Below are positions 1 to 5,056 of a DNA stretch of 5,176 nt, in pieces. Position numbers and translations under genes: made by a program. The notes beneath the pieces are model-generated. The model made no database searches. It was not told the origin of the DNA and saw only the letters and a list, made by a program, of their open reading frames with translations. How positions within the stretch are numbered: position 1 is the stretch's first letter; each line of letters starts with the position of its first letter. Origin of the DNA: Gammaproteobacteria bacterium. GTDB taxonomy: Bacteria; Pseudomonadota; Gammaproteobacteria; Steroidobacterales; Woeseiaceae. The DNA is taken from assembly GCA_003645495.1 (NCBI GenBank), contig QNFK01000179.1, positions 1 to 5,176 of the forward strand. Direction: 5' to 3'.

Positions 1-524
1 ACCAACACATAAAGCGACCAGCTGAGGAACACGAAAATCATCGTCATTTGCGGAACGATGACTTCTTGCCGGGAAGTCAGCAGGCTCGCCTGCTCCTGCA
101 GCCCGTTTTCCTCAAACAGCTTCGCCAGTGCTGTTATTACCTCATTCCAGTAGACCGCCGGGTCTCCCAGAATGACAAAAAATGCCAGTGTCACGACGAT
201 CGCGACGATGACTGAAACCTGCAAAGCCAAGGTCAGTGAACGTTGGCTGCGTATCAATCCCGCCAGCAGCATGCCTGGCAACCAGGTACTGGCCGCATTA
301 AGCAGAATCTGCCCGATCGGTGCACCCATGATGAGCGCTACCGTCGACAATACTGCCGCTGCGACCAGGCCTTGCAATACCGACGTTCGCAACCCGTGCC
401 TAAACACGAGATGCACCATCACCAGGCCACTAACGATCGGTGCCAGGGGCAGCAGTAAAGTCCCCGCCAACCCCAGAACGCCGTTCTGCGGTCGGGCAAC
501 CAGCCATGCAGCTATTGGTTGCAC
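1..524 (-). CDS. DUF2232-type integral membrane protein, partial (C-terminus beyond window)
   Basis: I translated this reading frame by hand: it is open from a GTG at 524 to the left edge, giving 174 codons with no stop. The protein is strongly hydrophobic. Likely membrane spans are at about residues 15-41, 47-70, 72-91, 97-119 and 160 onward, with a short polar stretch (about 135-155) before the last. It begins VQPIAAWLVARPQNG and then has GLVMVHLVFRHGL. In Pseudomonas and related gammaproteobacteria a DUF2232 (YybS-like) membrane protein of unknown function sits between rpsR and rplI, and both position and character fit that family. The GTG is chosen because GGGA lies 8 bases upstream and no other start lies between it and rpsR. 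The gap to rpsR is 25 bases, so co-transcription with rpsF-rpsR is likely. Family assignment is by recognition and synteny only; no function is claimed. Confidence 0.82.
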   Translation of the reverse strand, partial: MQPIAAWLVARPQNGVLGLAGTLLLPLAPIVSGLVMVHLVFRHGLRTSVLQGLVAAAVLSTVALIMGAPIGQILLNAASTWLPGMLLAGLIRSQRSLTLALQVSVIVAIVVTLAFFVILGDPAVYWNEVITALAKLFEENGLQEQASLLTSRQEVIVPQMTMIFVFLSWSLYVL

Positions 525-549
525 GCGCCTGGTCCCGGATACGTTCTGA

Positions 550-774
550 TCAGTGCCGATCCGTGTACGGCAGCAATGCCAGGAACCGGGCACGTTTGAC
601 CGCGCTCGACAGTTGTCTCTGGTAATGCGCTTTCGTACCAGTAATTCGGCTCGGCACAATCTTGCCGGTCTCAGTTACGTACGCCTTGAGCAACGTGAGA
701 TCCTTGTAATCGATCTCTTCAATTCCCTCGGCGGTGAAGCGACAGTATTTCCGTCTGCGTGAATATCTACTCAT
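550..774 (-). CDS. rpsR: 30S ribosomal protein S18
   Basis: This gene encodes S18, which binds the 16S central domain (platform) as a heterodimer with S6. The 74-residue product has the family's length and signature: RRRKYCRFTAEG near the N-terminus, IDYKDLTLLKAYVTETGKIV, then PSRITGTKAHYQRQL, and LLPYTDRH at the C-terminus. It aligns almost end to end with the E. coli protein. The ATG is 14 bases after the rpsF stop, with GGAG (784-787) 9 bases upstream. E. coli carries priB between rpsF and rpsR; the 14-base gap here leaves no room for it. Co-transcription with rpsF puts it under the same leader control, with the S6:S18 complex as probable effector. Confidence 0.98.
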   Translation of the reverse strand: MSRYSRRRKYCRFTAEGIEEIDYKDLTLLKAYVTETGKIVPSRITGTKAHYQRQLSSAVKRARFLALLPYTDRH

Positions 775-788
775 TGTCTACTTCTCCG

Positions 789-1625
789 TCAGGCGCTTTT
801 GGCTTCAGCGGCCGTCTTGTCGGCTGCTTCTGCTTCGGCGTCGTCTTCAACTTTTTCCGCTTCCGGCTCTGTCGCAGCAACTTCTTCGCTGCTTTCCTCA
901 GCCGGCTCTTTTGCAGGAGCTTCTTCGCTGCTTTCCGCTACCGGCTCTTCTGCAGGAGCTTCTTCGCTGCTTTCCGCTACCGGCTCTTCTGCAGGAGCTT
1001 CTTCACTGCTTTCCGCTACCGCCTCTTCTGCAGGAGCTTCTTCGCTGCTTTCTGCTACCGGCTCTTCTGCAGGAGCTTCTTCGCTGCTTTCCGCTGCCGG
1101 CTCTTCTGCCGGAGCTTCTTTACTGCTTGCCGCTGCTGCCTCTTCCGCAGGAGCTTCTTCACTGCTATCAGTCGCTTCAGCAGCAGCTTCTTTGGCTTTG
1201 GCTTCCGCAGCAGCTTTGGCTTCAGCCCGTACCAGCTCAGCCGCTTCAGCAGCAGCTTTTGCGTCACGCCGTTTTTGTGACTCGCGCTCTCTGTCTTTCT
1301 CTTCTTCCACAGCAATTGCCATGTGAGAAGCCTCAGTGATCGCAGCCTTACGGTTGATGACGAGATGTCTGAGTACCGCGTCATTAAATTTGAACGCGCT
1401 CGTAATCTCGGCAACGATGCCATGATCGCACTCGACGTTTAGCAAAACATAGTGCGCTTTGTGGGCTTTGTTTATTGGGTGTGCCAGCTGACGCCGACCC
1501 CAGTCTTCATTGCGGTGAACTGTGCCGCCTGATTCGGTCACCATGCTCTGGTAGCGTTCTACCATGGCAGGAACCTGCTCGCTCTGGTCCGGATGAACCA
1601 GAAACACGATCTCGTAGTGTCTCAT
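789..1625 (-). CDS. rpsF: 30S ribosomal protein S6 with long Glu/Ala-rich repeat C-terminal extension
   Basis: Residues 1-100 form a normal S6 domain (MRHYEIVFLVHPDQSEQVP at the start, WGRRQLAHPINKAHKAHYVL, then FNDAVLRHLVI). S6 binds 16S rRNA with S18 at the platform. The product is 278 residues against about 131 for E. coli S6. The excess is C-terminal: residues 106-152 are rich in Ala, Lys, Glu and Arg and probably helical; residues 154-257 are eight 13-residue repeats of the type SSEEAPAEEPVAE, containing 38 Glu and only 2 Lys; residues 258-278 are a further acidic/Ala tail. In E. coli RimK adds glutamates to the S6 C-terminus; here acidic residues are genetically encoded and the protein ends KSA rather than Glu-Glu. 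The start ATG has AGGGA (1631-1635) 5 bases upstream. The frame is intact throughout, so this looks like a functional gene. The S6 identity is certain; the tail's role is unknown. Confidence 0.97.
   Translation of the reverse strand: MRHYEIVFLVHPDQSEQVPAMVERYQSMVTESGGTVHRNEDWGRRQLAHPINKAHKAHYVLLNVECDHGIVAEITSAFKFNDAVLRHLVINRKAAITEASHMAIAVEEEKDRERESQKRRDAKAAAEAAELVRAEAKAAAEAKAKEAAAEATDSSEEAPAEEAAAASSKEAPAEEPAAESSEEAPAEEPVAESSEEAPAEEAVAESSEEAPAEEPVAESSEEAPAEEPVAESSEEAPAKEPAEESSEEVAATEPEAEKVEDDAEAEAADKTAAEAKSA
855..1166 (-). repeat. 39-bp tandem repeat, 8 units, inside rpsF
   Basis: Eight consecutive 39-bp units encode 13-residue repeats. In reading order they occupy 1128-1166, 1089-1127, 1050-1088, 1011-1049, 972-1010, 933-971, 894-932 and 855-893. 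Each begins with two Ser codons and most continue Glu-Glu-Ala-Pro-Ala-Glu-Glu. The four central units (933-1088) each differ from the unit at 933-971 by at most one base, while the outer units are more diverged. This is the pattern expected of recent expansion in the array centre. The unit is a multiple of three, so copy-number change keeps rpsF in frame. It also leaves several opposite-strand frames open, which are not genes. Confidence 0.96.
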
Positions 1626-1680
1626 TTTCTTCCCTTTCGGTTGGAATCGCTTCGGCTACGCTCACTTAATTTCAGAGCGC

Positions 1681-1743
1681 CCTTACGGATTTCAGCTTCC
1701 CGGATTACCCGGTGAAGCAAGGTTTCCCCACTATTTAGTGGGG
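1681..1743 (-). promoter_or_regulatory. rpsF leader: 5' hairpin plus probable S6:S18-binding mRNA motif
   Basis: Reading the minus strand, CCCCACT (1743-1737) pairs with AGTGGGG (1732-1726) in a hairpin close to the predicted 5' end of the mRNA. Next, CCTT (1722-1719) pairs with AAGG (1684-1681). These enclose a hairpin with outer stem GCTTC/GAAGC (1718-1714 with 1699-1695), a single bulged A, inner stem CCGG/CCGG (1712-1709 with 1703-1700) and loop GTAAT. The 3' side leaves TGAAATCCGT unpaired, including CCG at 1688-1686. A hairpin with a 3' bulged CCG closed by a short stem is the described rpsF leader motif bound by the S6:S18 dimer, which resembles their 16S site. Location, gene and CCG bulge all agree. 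A further weak hairpin, CGCTC/GAGCG (1679-1675 with 1663-1659), lies before the ribosome binding site. Binding and repression are inferred. Confidence 0.72.
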
Positions 1744-1749
1744 AGGCGC

Positions 1750-1778
1750 ATCCTAACCAAGCAAGGGCCCCTAAGCAA
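1750..1778 (-). promoter_or_regulatory. Probable sigma70 promoter of rpsF operon with stringent-type discriminator
   Basis: On the minus strand, TTGCTT (1778-1773) and TAGGAT (1755-1750) are separated by 17 bases. The -10 box is followed directly by GCGCCTCCCC, a discriminator like those of rRNA P1 promoters subject to ppGpp control. T-rich tracts lie just upstream. Transcription would start near 1743, so the mRNA would begin at the leader hairpin and then run into the S6:S18 motif. The -35 box is poor beyond TTG, so confidence is moderate. Confidence 0.55.
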
Positions 1779-1830
1779 GCAAAAACAGGGGCAAAACAGC
1801 GGTTTCGTAACGCTTCGCCCGTGATTGACT

Positions 1831-1901
1831 GAATCGCCCGTCAGGACGGGCTCCTACAGTTGCTAATTAGAATTGTAGGAGCCCGTCCTGACGGGCGATT
1901 C
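1831..1901. repeat. REP pair in inverted orientation (REPIN), GTAGGAG family
   Basis: Two 28-bp arms, 1831-1858 and 1874-1901, are perfect reverse complements around a 15-base spacer that contains the palindrome CTAATTAG (1863-1870). Each arm is one REP unit: a GTAGGAGC head followed by a small palindrome of GCCCGT and ACGGGC (1836-1851 and 1881-1896). The head matches REP elements common in Xanthomonas, Pseudomonas and relatives, which are mobilised by RAYT (TnpA-REP) transposases encoded elsewhere. It begins 4 bases after the rlmB stop, so it lies in the 3' UTR of rnr-rlmB. There it could form a very stable hairpin that shields the mRNA or limits read-through to rpsF. No T-run follows on the minus strand, so it is not a canonical intrinsic terminator. 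Confidence 0.88.
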
Positions 1902-1905
1902 CAGG

Positions 1906-2670
1906 CTAATCAGTACGTTGTCTCTGCCTGACCGCCTCATACAGACATATCCCGGTAGCAACCGACACATTCAAACTGGACACCGCCCCCCGCATCGGCA
2001 AACTAACCAGCTCATCACAGCGCCGGGCCACATTCTTACGCAGACCGGAATGCTCGCGCCCCATCACCAACGCCAGCGGCCGTACTAAATCGCAGTCAAA
2101 AATCGTTCCATCGGCCGCATCGCTGGTGCCAACGGCAGTGACACCGTATTCAACCAGCCACGCAAGGACTTTGCCTATGTTGGCTACTGAGGCAAACGCC
2201 ATAGTCTCCGCCGCACCAGCGGCTACCTTGCTGACTGTTGGCCCCAGGCTGGCGGCGCCATGCCGCGGCACGATAACCGCGTCAACGCCTGCTGCATCCG
2301 CCGTGCGCAGGCAAGCACCAAGATTGTGCGGATCCTGTATGCCATCAAGCACCAGCAATAGCAGCGGCTGGCCATCACCATCGGTCAGTTTTTTCTCGAC
2401 CAGCGACCTGAGAGCCCCCTCGTCCAGGATCTGACTGCGCCTGATTTCAGCTACCACACCCTGATGCCTGGTCTCGCCGCTTATCTGCTGCAATCTCGCC
2501 CGGTTTGCAGCCTGAATTTCTATGCCCCTGGAATTCGCCTGGGCAATGATCGACTCAACCCGTGGATTCGCCGTCTGGTATTCCGCATACAACCTGGTGA
2601 TTTCAGCCGCCGGTTGCGACAACAGCTGCTCCACAGCGCGCAGGCCGGTAACGTATCTGGCTTTACTCAT
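1906..2670 (-). CDS. rlmB: 23S rRNA (guanosine-2251-2'-O)-methyltransferase RlmB
   Basis: RlmB is a cytoplasmic SpoU-family (SPOUT, knotted) enzyme that uses S-adenosylmethionine to methylate the 2'-O of G2251 in the 23S peptidyl-transferase P loop. The 254-residue product is close to the E. coli length of 243. Residues 1-75 form the N-terminal substrate-binding domain (ending TRHQGVVAEI). The methyltransferase domain carries motif 1 at 108-130 (LDGIQDPHNLGACLRTADAA, with N116 and R122), motif 2 at 200-214 (ALVMGREHSGLRKNV, with E206) and motif 3 at 222-249 (SLPMRGAVSSLNVSVATG, with S231 and N234). The ATG overlaps the rnr stop as ATGA, and AGGAAG lies about 11 bases upstream, so translation is probably coupled to rnr. 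The rnr-rlmB pairing is conserved in gammaproteobacteria. TrmH and other SpoU enzymes are alternatives, but context and the N-terminal domain favour RlmB. Confidence 0.95.
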   Translation of the reverse strand: MSKARYVTGLRAVEQLLSQPAAEITRLYAEYQTANPRVESIIAQANSRGIEIQAANRARLQQISGETRHQGVVAEIRRSQILDEGALRSLVEKKLTDGDGQPLLLLVLDGIQDPHNLGACLRTADAAGVDAVIVPRHGAASLGPTVSKVAAGAAETMAFASVANIGKVLAWLVEYGVTAVGTSDAADGTIFDCDLVRPLALVMGREHSGLRKNVARRCDELVSLPMRGAVSSLNVSVATGICLYEAVRQRQRTD

Positions 2671-4892
2671 CTTTTACGTTTCTTCCTGCTGCTTTTATGT
2701 TTCTTCTTGTTGTTTTTTGCAGGACTAGTCGCCCTGCCCTGATCAACAAGCTGGAAATCTATTCGCTTGCTGTCCAGATCGACACGTGAAACAACTATTC
2801 TAAGTTTGTCACCGAGGCTATATCGCGTACCACTGCGATCACCGATCAATGACTGGCTTCCCACATCAAACCTGTAGTAGTCATTCTGCAGACTGGTTAC
2901 GTGCACCAGGCCGTCGATCTGAAACTCGGGCAGTTGCACGAAGACACCGAAGTTTGTAACACCCGTCACAACGCCTTCATATTCATTACCGACTTTGTCT
3001 TCCATGTACTGGCACTTCAACCAGGCCTCAACTTCGCGCGTCGCCTCTTCCGCACGCCGTTCATGCGCTGAGCAAATGTTGCCAAGATGTTCCATCTCGC
3101 TTTTGTCGTAGATATAAGCACCGGCCTTGCCGCCGCGGACAATGTGACTGATCGCCCTGTGTACCAGCAAATCAGGGTAGCGACGAATTGGTGATGTGAA
3201 ATGTGCATACGCATCCAGCGCAAGACCGAAGTGACCCACGTTCACTGGCGTATATTCCGCATGTGACAGCGAGCGCAACATTGCCATGGAAATTGCCGCG
3301 CTATCCGGTCGGTCTTTGACCTGCTCAAGAAGCTTGTTGAATTGTTTTGGCTGCACATGATCCGGATGCGGAACCTTGAGCCCGAGACTGACAAGGTAAA
3401 GACGCAGCTCCTCGAAACGTTCAGGTTTCGGTTTCGCGTGTACACGATACAACGCCGAAATACGATTCTTGCGCAGGAATTTCGCTGCCTGCACATTCGC
3501 CGCAATCATGCATTCCTCGATCAGTCGATGCGCATCGTTGCGTGGCACAGCACTGATACGCGCAATAGCACCATGCTCATCCATCTCGATCCGCGTTTGC
3601 GGGATATCCAGTTCGATGGCGCCACGCTGGCTTCGATTCTTCGCGAATAACTTGTAAACCGCATGCAGGTTCTGAATATCCTTTTGCACCGCCTTCGGTA
3701 TTTGTTCATTCGATTCGCCAGTAATAAAATCACTAACCTGGCTGTATGTCAGTCGTGCGGCAGAGCGCATAACGCCTTCAAAAAACTTCGCTCGCGTGAC
3801 TTTTCCCTCTGCACTGACATGCATTTCGCACACCATGCAAAGCCGGTCGACTTTTGGATTCAGAGAACACAATCCATTCGACAACGTTTCCGGCAACATC
3901 GGCACAACCCGATCAGGAAAATACACCGAGGTGCCACGCCGGATTGCCTGCTTATCGAGCGGTGAGCCATACTCGACGTAATTCGATACATCTGCGATCG
4001 CAACCAGCAATCGATAACCATCGCCCGCCGGTTCGCAAAAAACAGCATCATCGAAATCTCGCGCGTCGGCGCCGTCGATTGTCAGGAGGTTAACGTCGCG
4101 TAAATCGGCGCGACCTTTCTTTGCATCCGCGGGAACCTCTTTACCAAATTGCCTGGCCTGTCCACGAACTGCCTTTGGCCAGTCGGTTGGAATGCCGTGC
4201 GAGTGAATTGCTATGTCTGTGGCTACGCCCCTTTTGCCCGGCTCGCCAATAACCTTGACGATTTTTCCGGTTGGTTGCTCCACATGAGTAGGAAAGTCGA
4301 GAATCTTCGCCACGACAATTTGCCCGTGCTTGGCCGACCCGGCCTCGCCTTTCGCAATGAGGATGCGATGTGCGATTTTTGGGTTGTCCGGAATCACGAC
4401 GCCGATACCGCGCTCGCGGATAAACTGACCGGCAATTTCGCTCAGGCCACGCTCAAGAACCTCGACGAGCTTGCCCTCAGTACGGCCGCGCCTGTCCTCG
4501 CCAATGATCCTGATGGCGACGCGATCACCATCGAATATTGCGCGCATCTCGCGCGCGGACAAATAGACATCATCAGCGCCATCATCACGAGCGACAAAAC
4601 CGAAACCATCCGCATGTCCACTCACCGTCCCGGCGATCAACTCGAGTTTCGCAATGAGACAGAACTCGCCACGCCGGTTTTCGATAATCTGCCCGGCTCT
4701 GACCATCTTGTGCAGCTGGTCCAGCAACAGCGTGCGCGTCCGCTGGCCCTTGAGATCAAACGCTTTCATGACGGCGTCGGGCTTCAAAGGCCGGCCTGCA
4801 TCTGTCAGGCATGTAAGGATTGCCGCACGCTTAGGGACAGGGTGCTGGTAGGGTTTTCCACGTCCTGATGTGGATTTCTTTCGCTTGGTCAA
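2667..4892 (-). CDS. rnr: Ribonuclease R (3'-5' exoribonuclease)
   Basis: RNase R is a processive RNase II-family 3'-5' exonuclease that degrades structured RNA, including rRNA and mRNA fragments and tmRNA-tagged messages. Numbering from the TTG at 4892 (741 residues): N-terminal helix-turn-helix at about 20-70; cold-shock OB domains at about 85-245 (GTVSGHADGFGFVARDDGAD); RNB catalytic domain at about 263-590 with TIDGADARDFDDAVF, whose Asp273, 279, 281 and 282 match the E. coli metal-binding set 272, 278, 280 and 281; HFTSPIRRYPDLLVHR at 564-579; S1 domain at about 637-717 (YEGVVTGVTNFGVFVQL); and a Lys/Arg-rich tail ending KKRKR. E. coli RNase R is 813 residues; the difference is largely a shorter tail. 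The frame stays open upstream to ATG 4925 and GTG 4961, but TTG is preferred for its GGAG site, the MTKRKKS-like start and the matching catalytic numbering. It is followed by rlmB with a 4-base overlap. Confidence 0.96.
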   Translation of the reverse strand: MTKRKKSTSGRGKPYQHPVPKRAAILTCLTDAGRPLKPDAVMKAFDLKGQRTRTLLLDQLHKMVRAGQIIENRRGEFCLIAKLELIAGTVSGHADGFGFVARDDGADDVYLSAREMRAIFDGDRVAIRIIGEDRRGRTEGKLVEVLERGLSEIAGQFIRERGIGVVIPDNPKIAHRILIAKGEAGSAKHGQIVVAKILDFPTHVEQPTGKIVKVIGEPGKRGVATDIAIHSHGIPTDWPKAVRGQARQFGKEVPADAKKGRADLRDVNLLTIDGADARDFDDAVFCEPAGDGYRLLVAIADVSNYVEYGSPLDKQAIRRGTSVYFPDRVVPMLPETLSNGLCSLNPKVDRLCMVCEMHVSAEGKVTRAKFFEGVMRSAARLTYSQVSDFITGESNEQIPKAVQKDIQNLHAVYKLFAKNRSQRGAIELDIPQTRIEMDEHGAIARISAVPRNDAHRLIEECMIAANVQAAKFLRKNRISALYRVHAKPKPERFEELRLYLVSLGLKVPHPDHVQPKQFNKLLEQVKDRPDSAAISMAMLRSLSHAEYTPVNVGHFGLALDAYAHFTSPIRRYPDLLVHRAISHIVRGGKAGAYIYDKSEMEHLGNICSAHERRAEEATREVEAWLKCQYMEDKVGNEYEGVVTGVTNFGVFVQLPEFQIDGLVHVTSLQNDYYRFDVGSQSLIGDRSGTRYSLGDKLRIVVSRVDLDSKRIDFQLVDQGRATSPAKNNKKKHKSSRKKRKR

Positions 4893-4901
4893 ACTGGTTT
4901 G

Positions 4902-4905
4902 CTCC
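4902..4905 (-). promoter_or_regulatory. Ribosome binding site that selects the rnr TTG start
   Basis: On the minus strand GGAG (4905-4902) stands 9 bases before TTG 4892. The alternative starts have poorer sites: ATG 4925 has only GAG, 7 bases upstream, and GTG 4961 has no recognisable site. GTG 4961 also falls within the divergent tRNA promoter. This supports the TTG start for rnr. Confidence 0.6.
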
Positions 4906-4924
4906 GTATAAATGAGGTGGCACA

Positions 4925-4962
4925 TTGACAGACTCAAGGTGCTTTGAGTACAGTGCGCCACC
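4925..4962 (+). promoter_or_regulatory. tRNA-Leu promoter with rRNA-type GCGCCACC discriminator
   Basis: TTGACA (4925-4930), a perfect -35 consensus, is followed after 18 bases by TACAGT (4949-4954, 4 of 6 matches to consensus). Immediately after comes GCGCCACC (4955-4962), the same bases that follow the -10 box of E. coli rrnB P1. Transcription would start near 4961, leaving about 35 bases of leader for RNase P to remove before the tRNA at 4997. The GC-rich discriminator is the known determinant of ppGpp/DksA stringent control; its effect here is inferred. Confidence 0.72.
4932..4949. repeat. Short inverted repeat in the rnr/tRNA-Leu divergent region
   Basis: ACTCAA (4932-4937) and TTGAGT (4944-4949) form a 6-bp inverted repeat with a 6-base centre. 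It occupies the spacer between the -35 and -10 boxes of the tRNA promoter and would lie upstream of rnr. It may be an operator or a weak hairpin in an rnr leader, or chance; an arm this short is not decisive. I saw no convincing minus-strand promoter for rnr in this 104-bp region. Confidence 0.3.
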
Positions 4963-4996
4963 CGTAGGGAATCGCAATTGTACGCGGTTAAGACCT

Positions 4997-5056
4997 GCCC
5001 AGGTGGCGGAATTGGTAGACGCGCTAGCTTCAGGTGCTAGTGGGCCTATGTAGCTC
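4997..5056 (+). tRNA. tRNA-Leu (anticodon CAG), 5' portion; 3' half missing or interrupted
   Basis: The 5' half is a textbook bacterial tRNA-Leu: acceptor strand GCCCAGG (4997-5003), T8 and G9, D stem GCG/CGC (5006-5008 with 5020-5022) around GAATTGGTAGA, G26, and anticodon stem CTAGC/GCTAG (5024-5028 with 5036-5040). The loop TTCAGGT carries anticodon CAG (5031-5033). A class II variable arm can be drawn as GGGC/GCTC (5042-5045 with 5053-5056). After this the expected T arm (a 5-bp stem with a TTCRA loop) and acceptor partner CCTGGGC plus ACCA are not found anywhere up to 5176. A tRNA-Leu next to rnr is also found in Pseudomonas, so this is probably the ancestral gene. It could be disrupted by an integrated element, hold an intron extending past the window, or be a decayed or displaced fragment. 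The promoter upstream is intact. Confidence 0.75.

Noticed and set aside
172..549. 125-codon plus-strand open frame
   Set aside because: It is opposite the DUF2232 gene, whose minus-strand translation gives coherent membrane segments and fits the operon; the plus frame does not resemble a protein.
855..1166. Tandem array considered as a CRISPR
   Set aside because: Units are contiguous with no unique spacers and encode an in-frame protein repeat within rpsF.
734..1339. Several long plus-strand open frames (up to 201 codons) with Ser/Ala or Leu/Arg-rich repeats
   Set aside because: They are antisense images of the 39-bp rpsF repeat, whose length keeps all frames free of stops. They lack convincing ribosome sites and resemble no protein family.
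1726..1743. CCCCACTA/TAGTGGGG hairpin as an intrinsic terminator
   Set aside because: Neither strand has a T-run after the stem, and on the minus strand it lies at the predicted rpsF transcript start, so a leader role is more likely.
4149..4868. 239-codon plus-strand open frame
   Set aside because: It lies wholly opposite the conserved N-terminal and catalytic parts of rnr, has no recognisable domain and no clear ribosome binding site; it is a shadow frame.
4907..4945. Minus-strand promoter for rnr using TTGAGT and TATACG
   Set aside because: The spacing is 21 bases and the resulting transcript would start downstream of the GGAG site that rnr needs.
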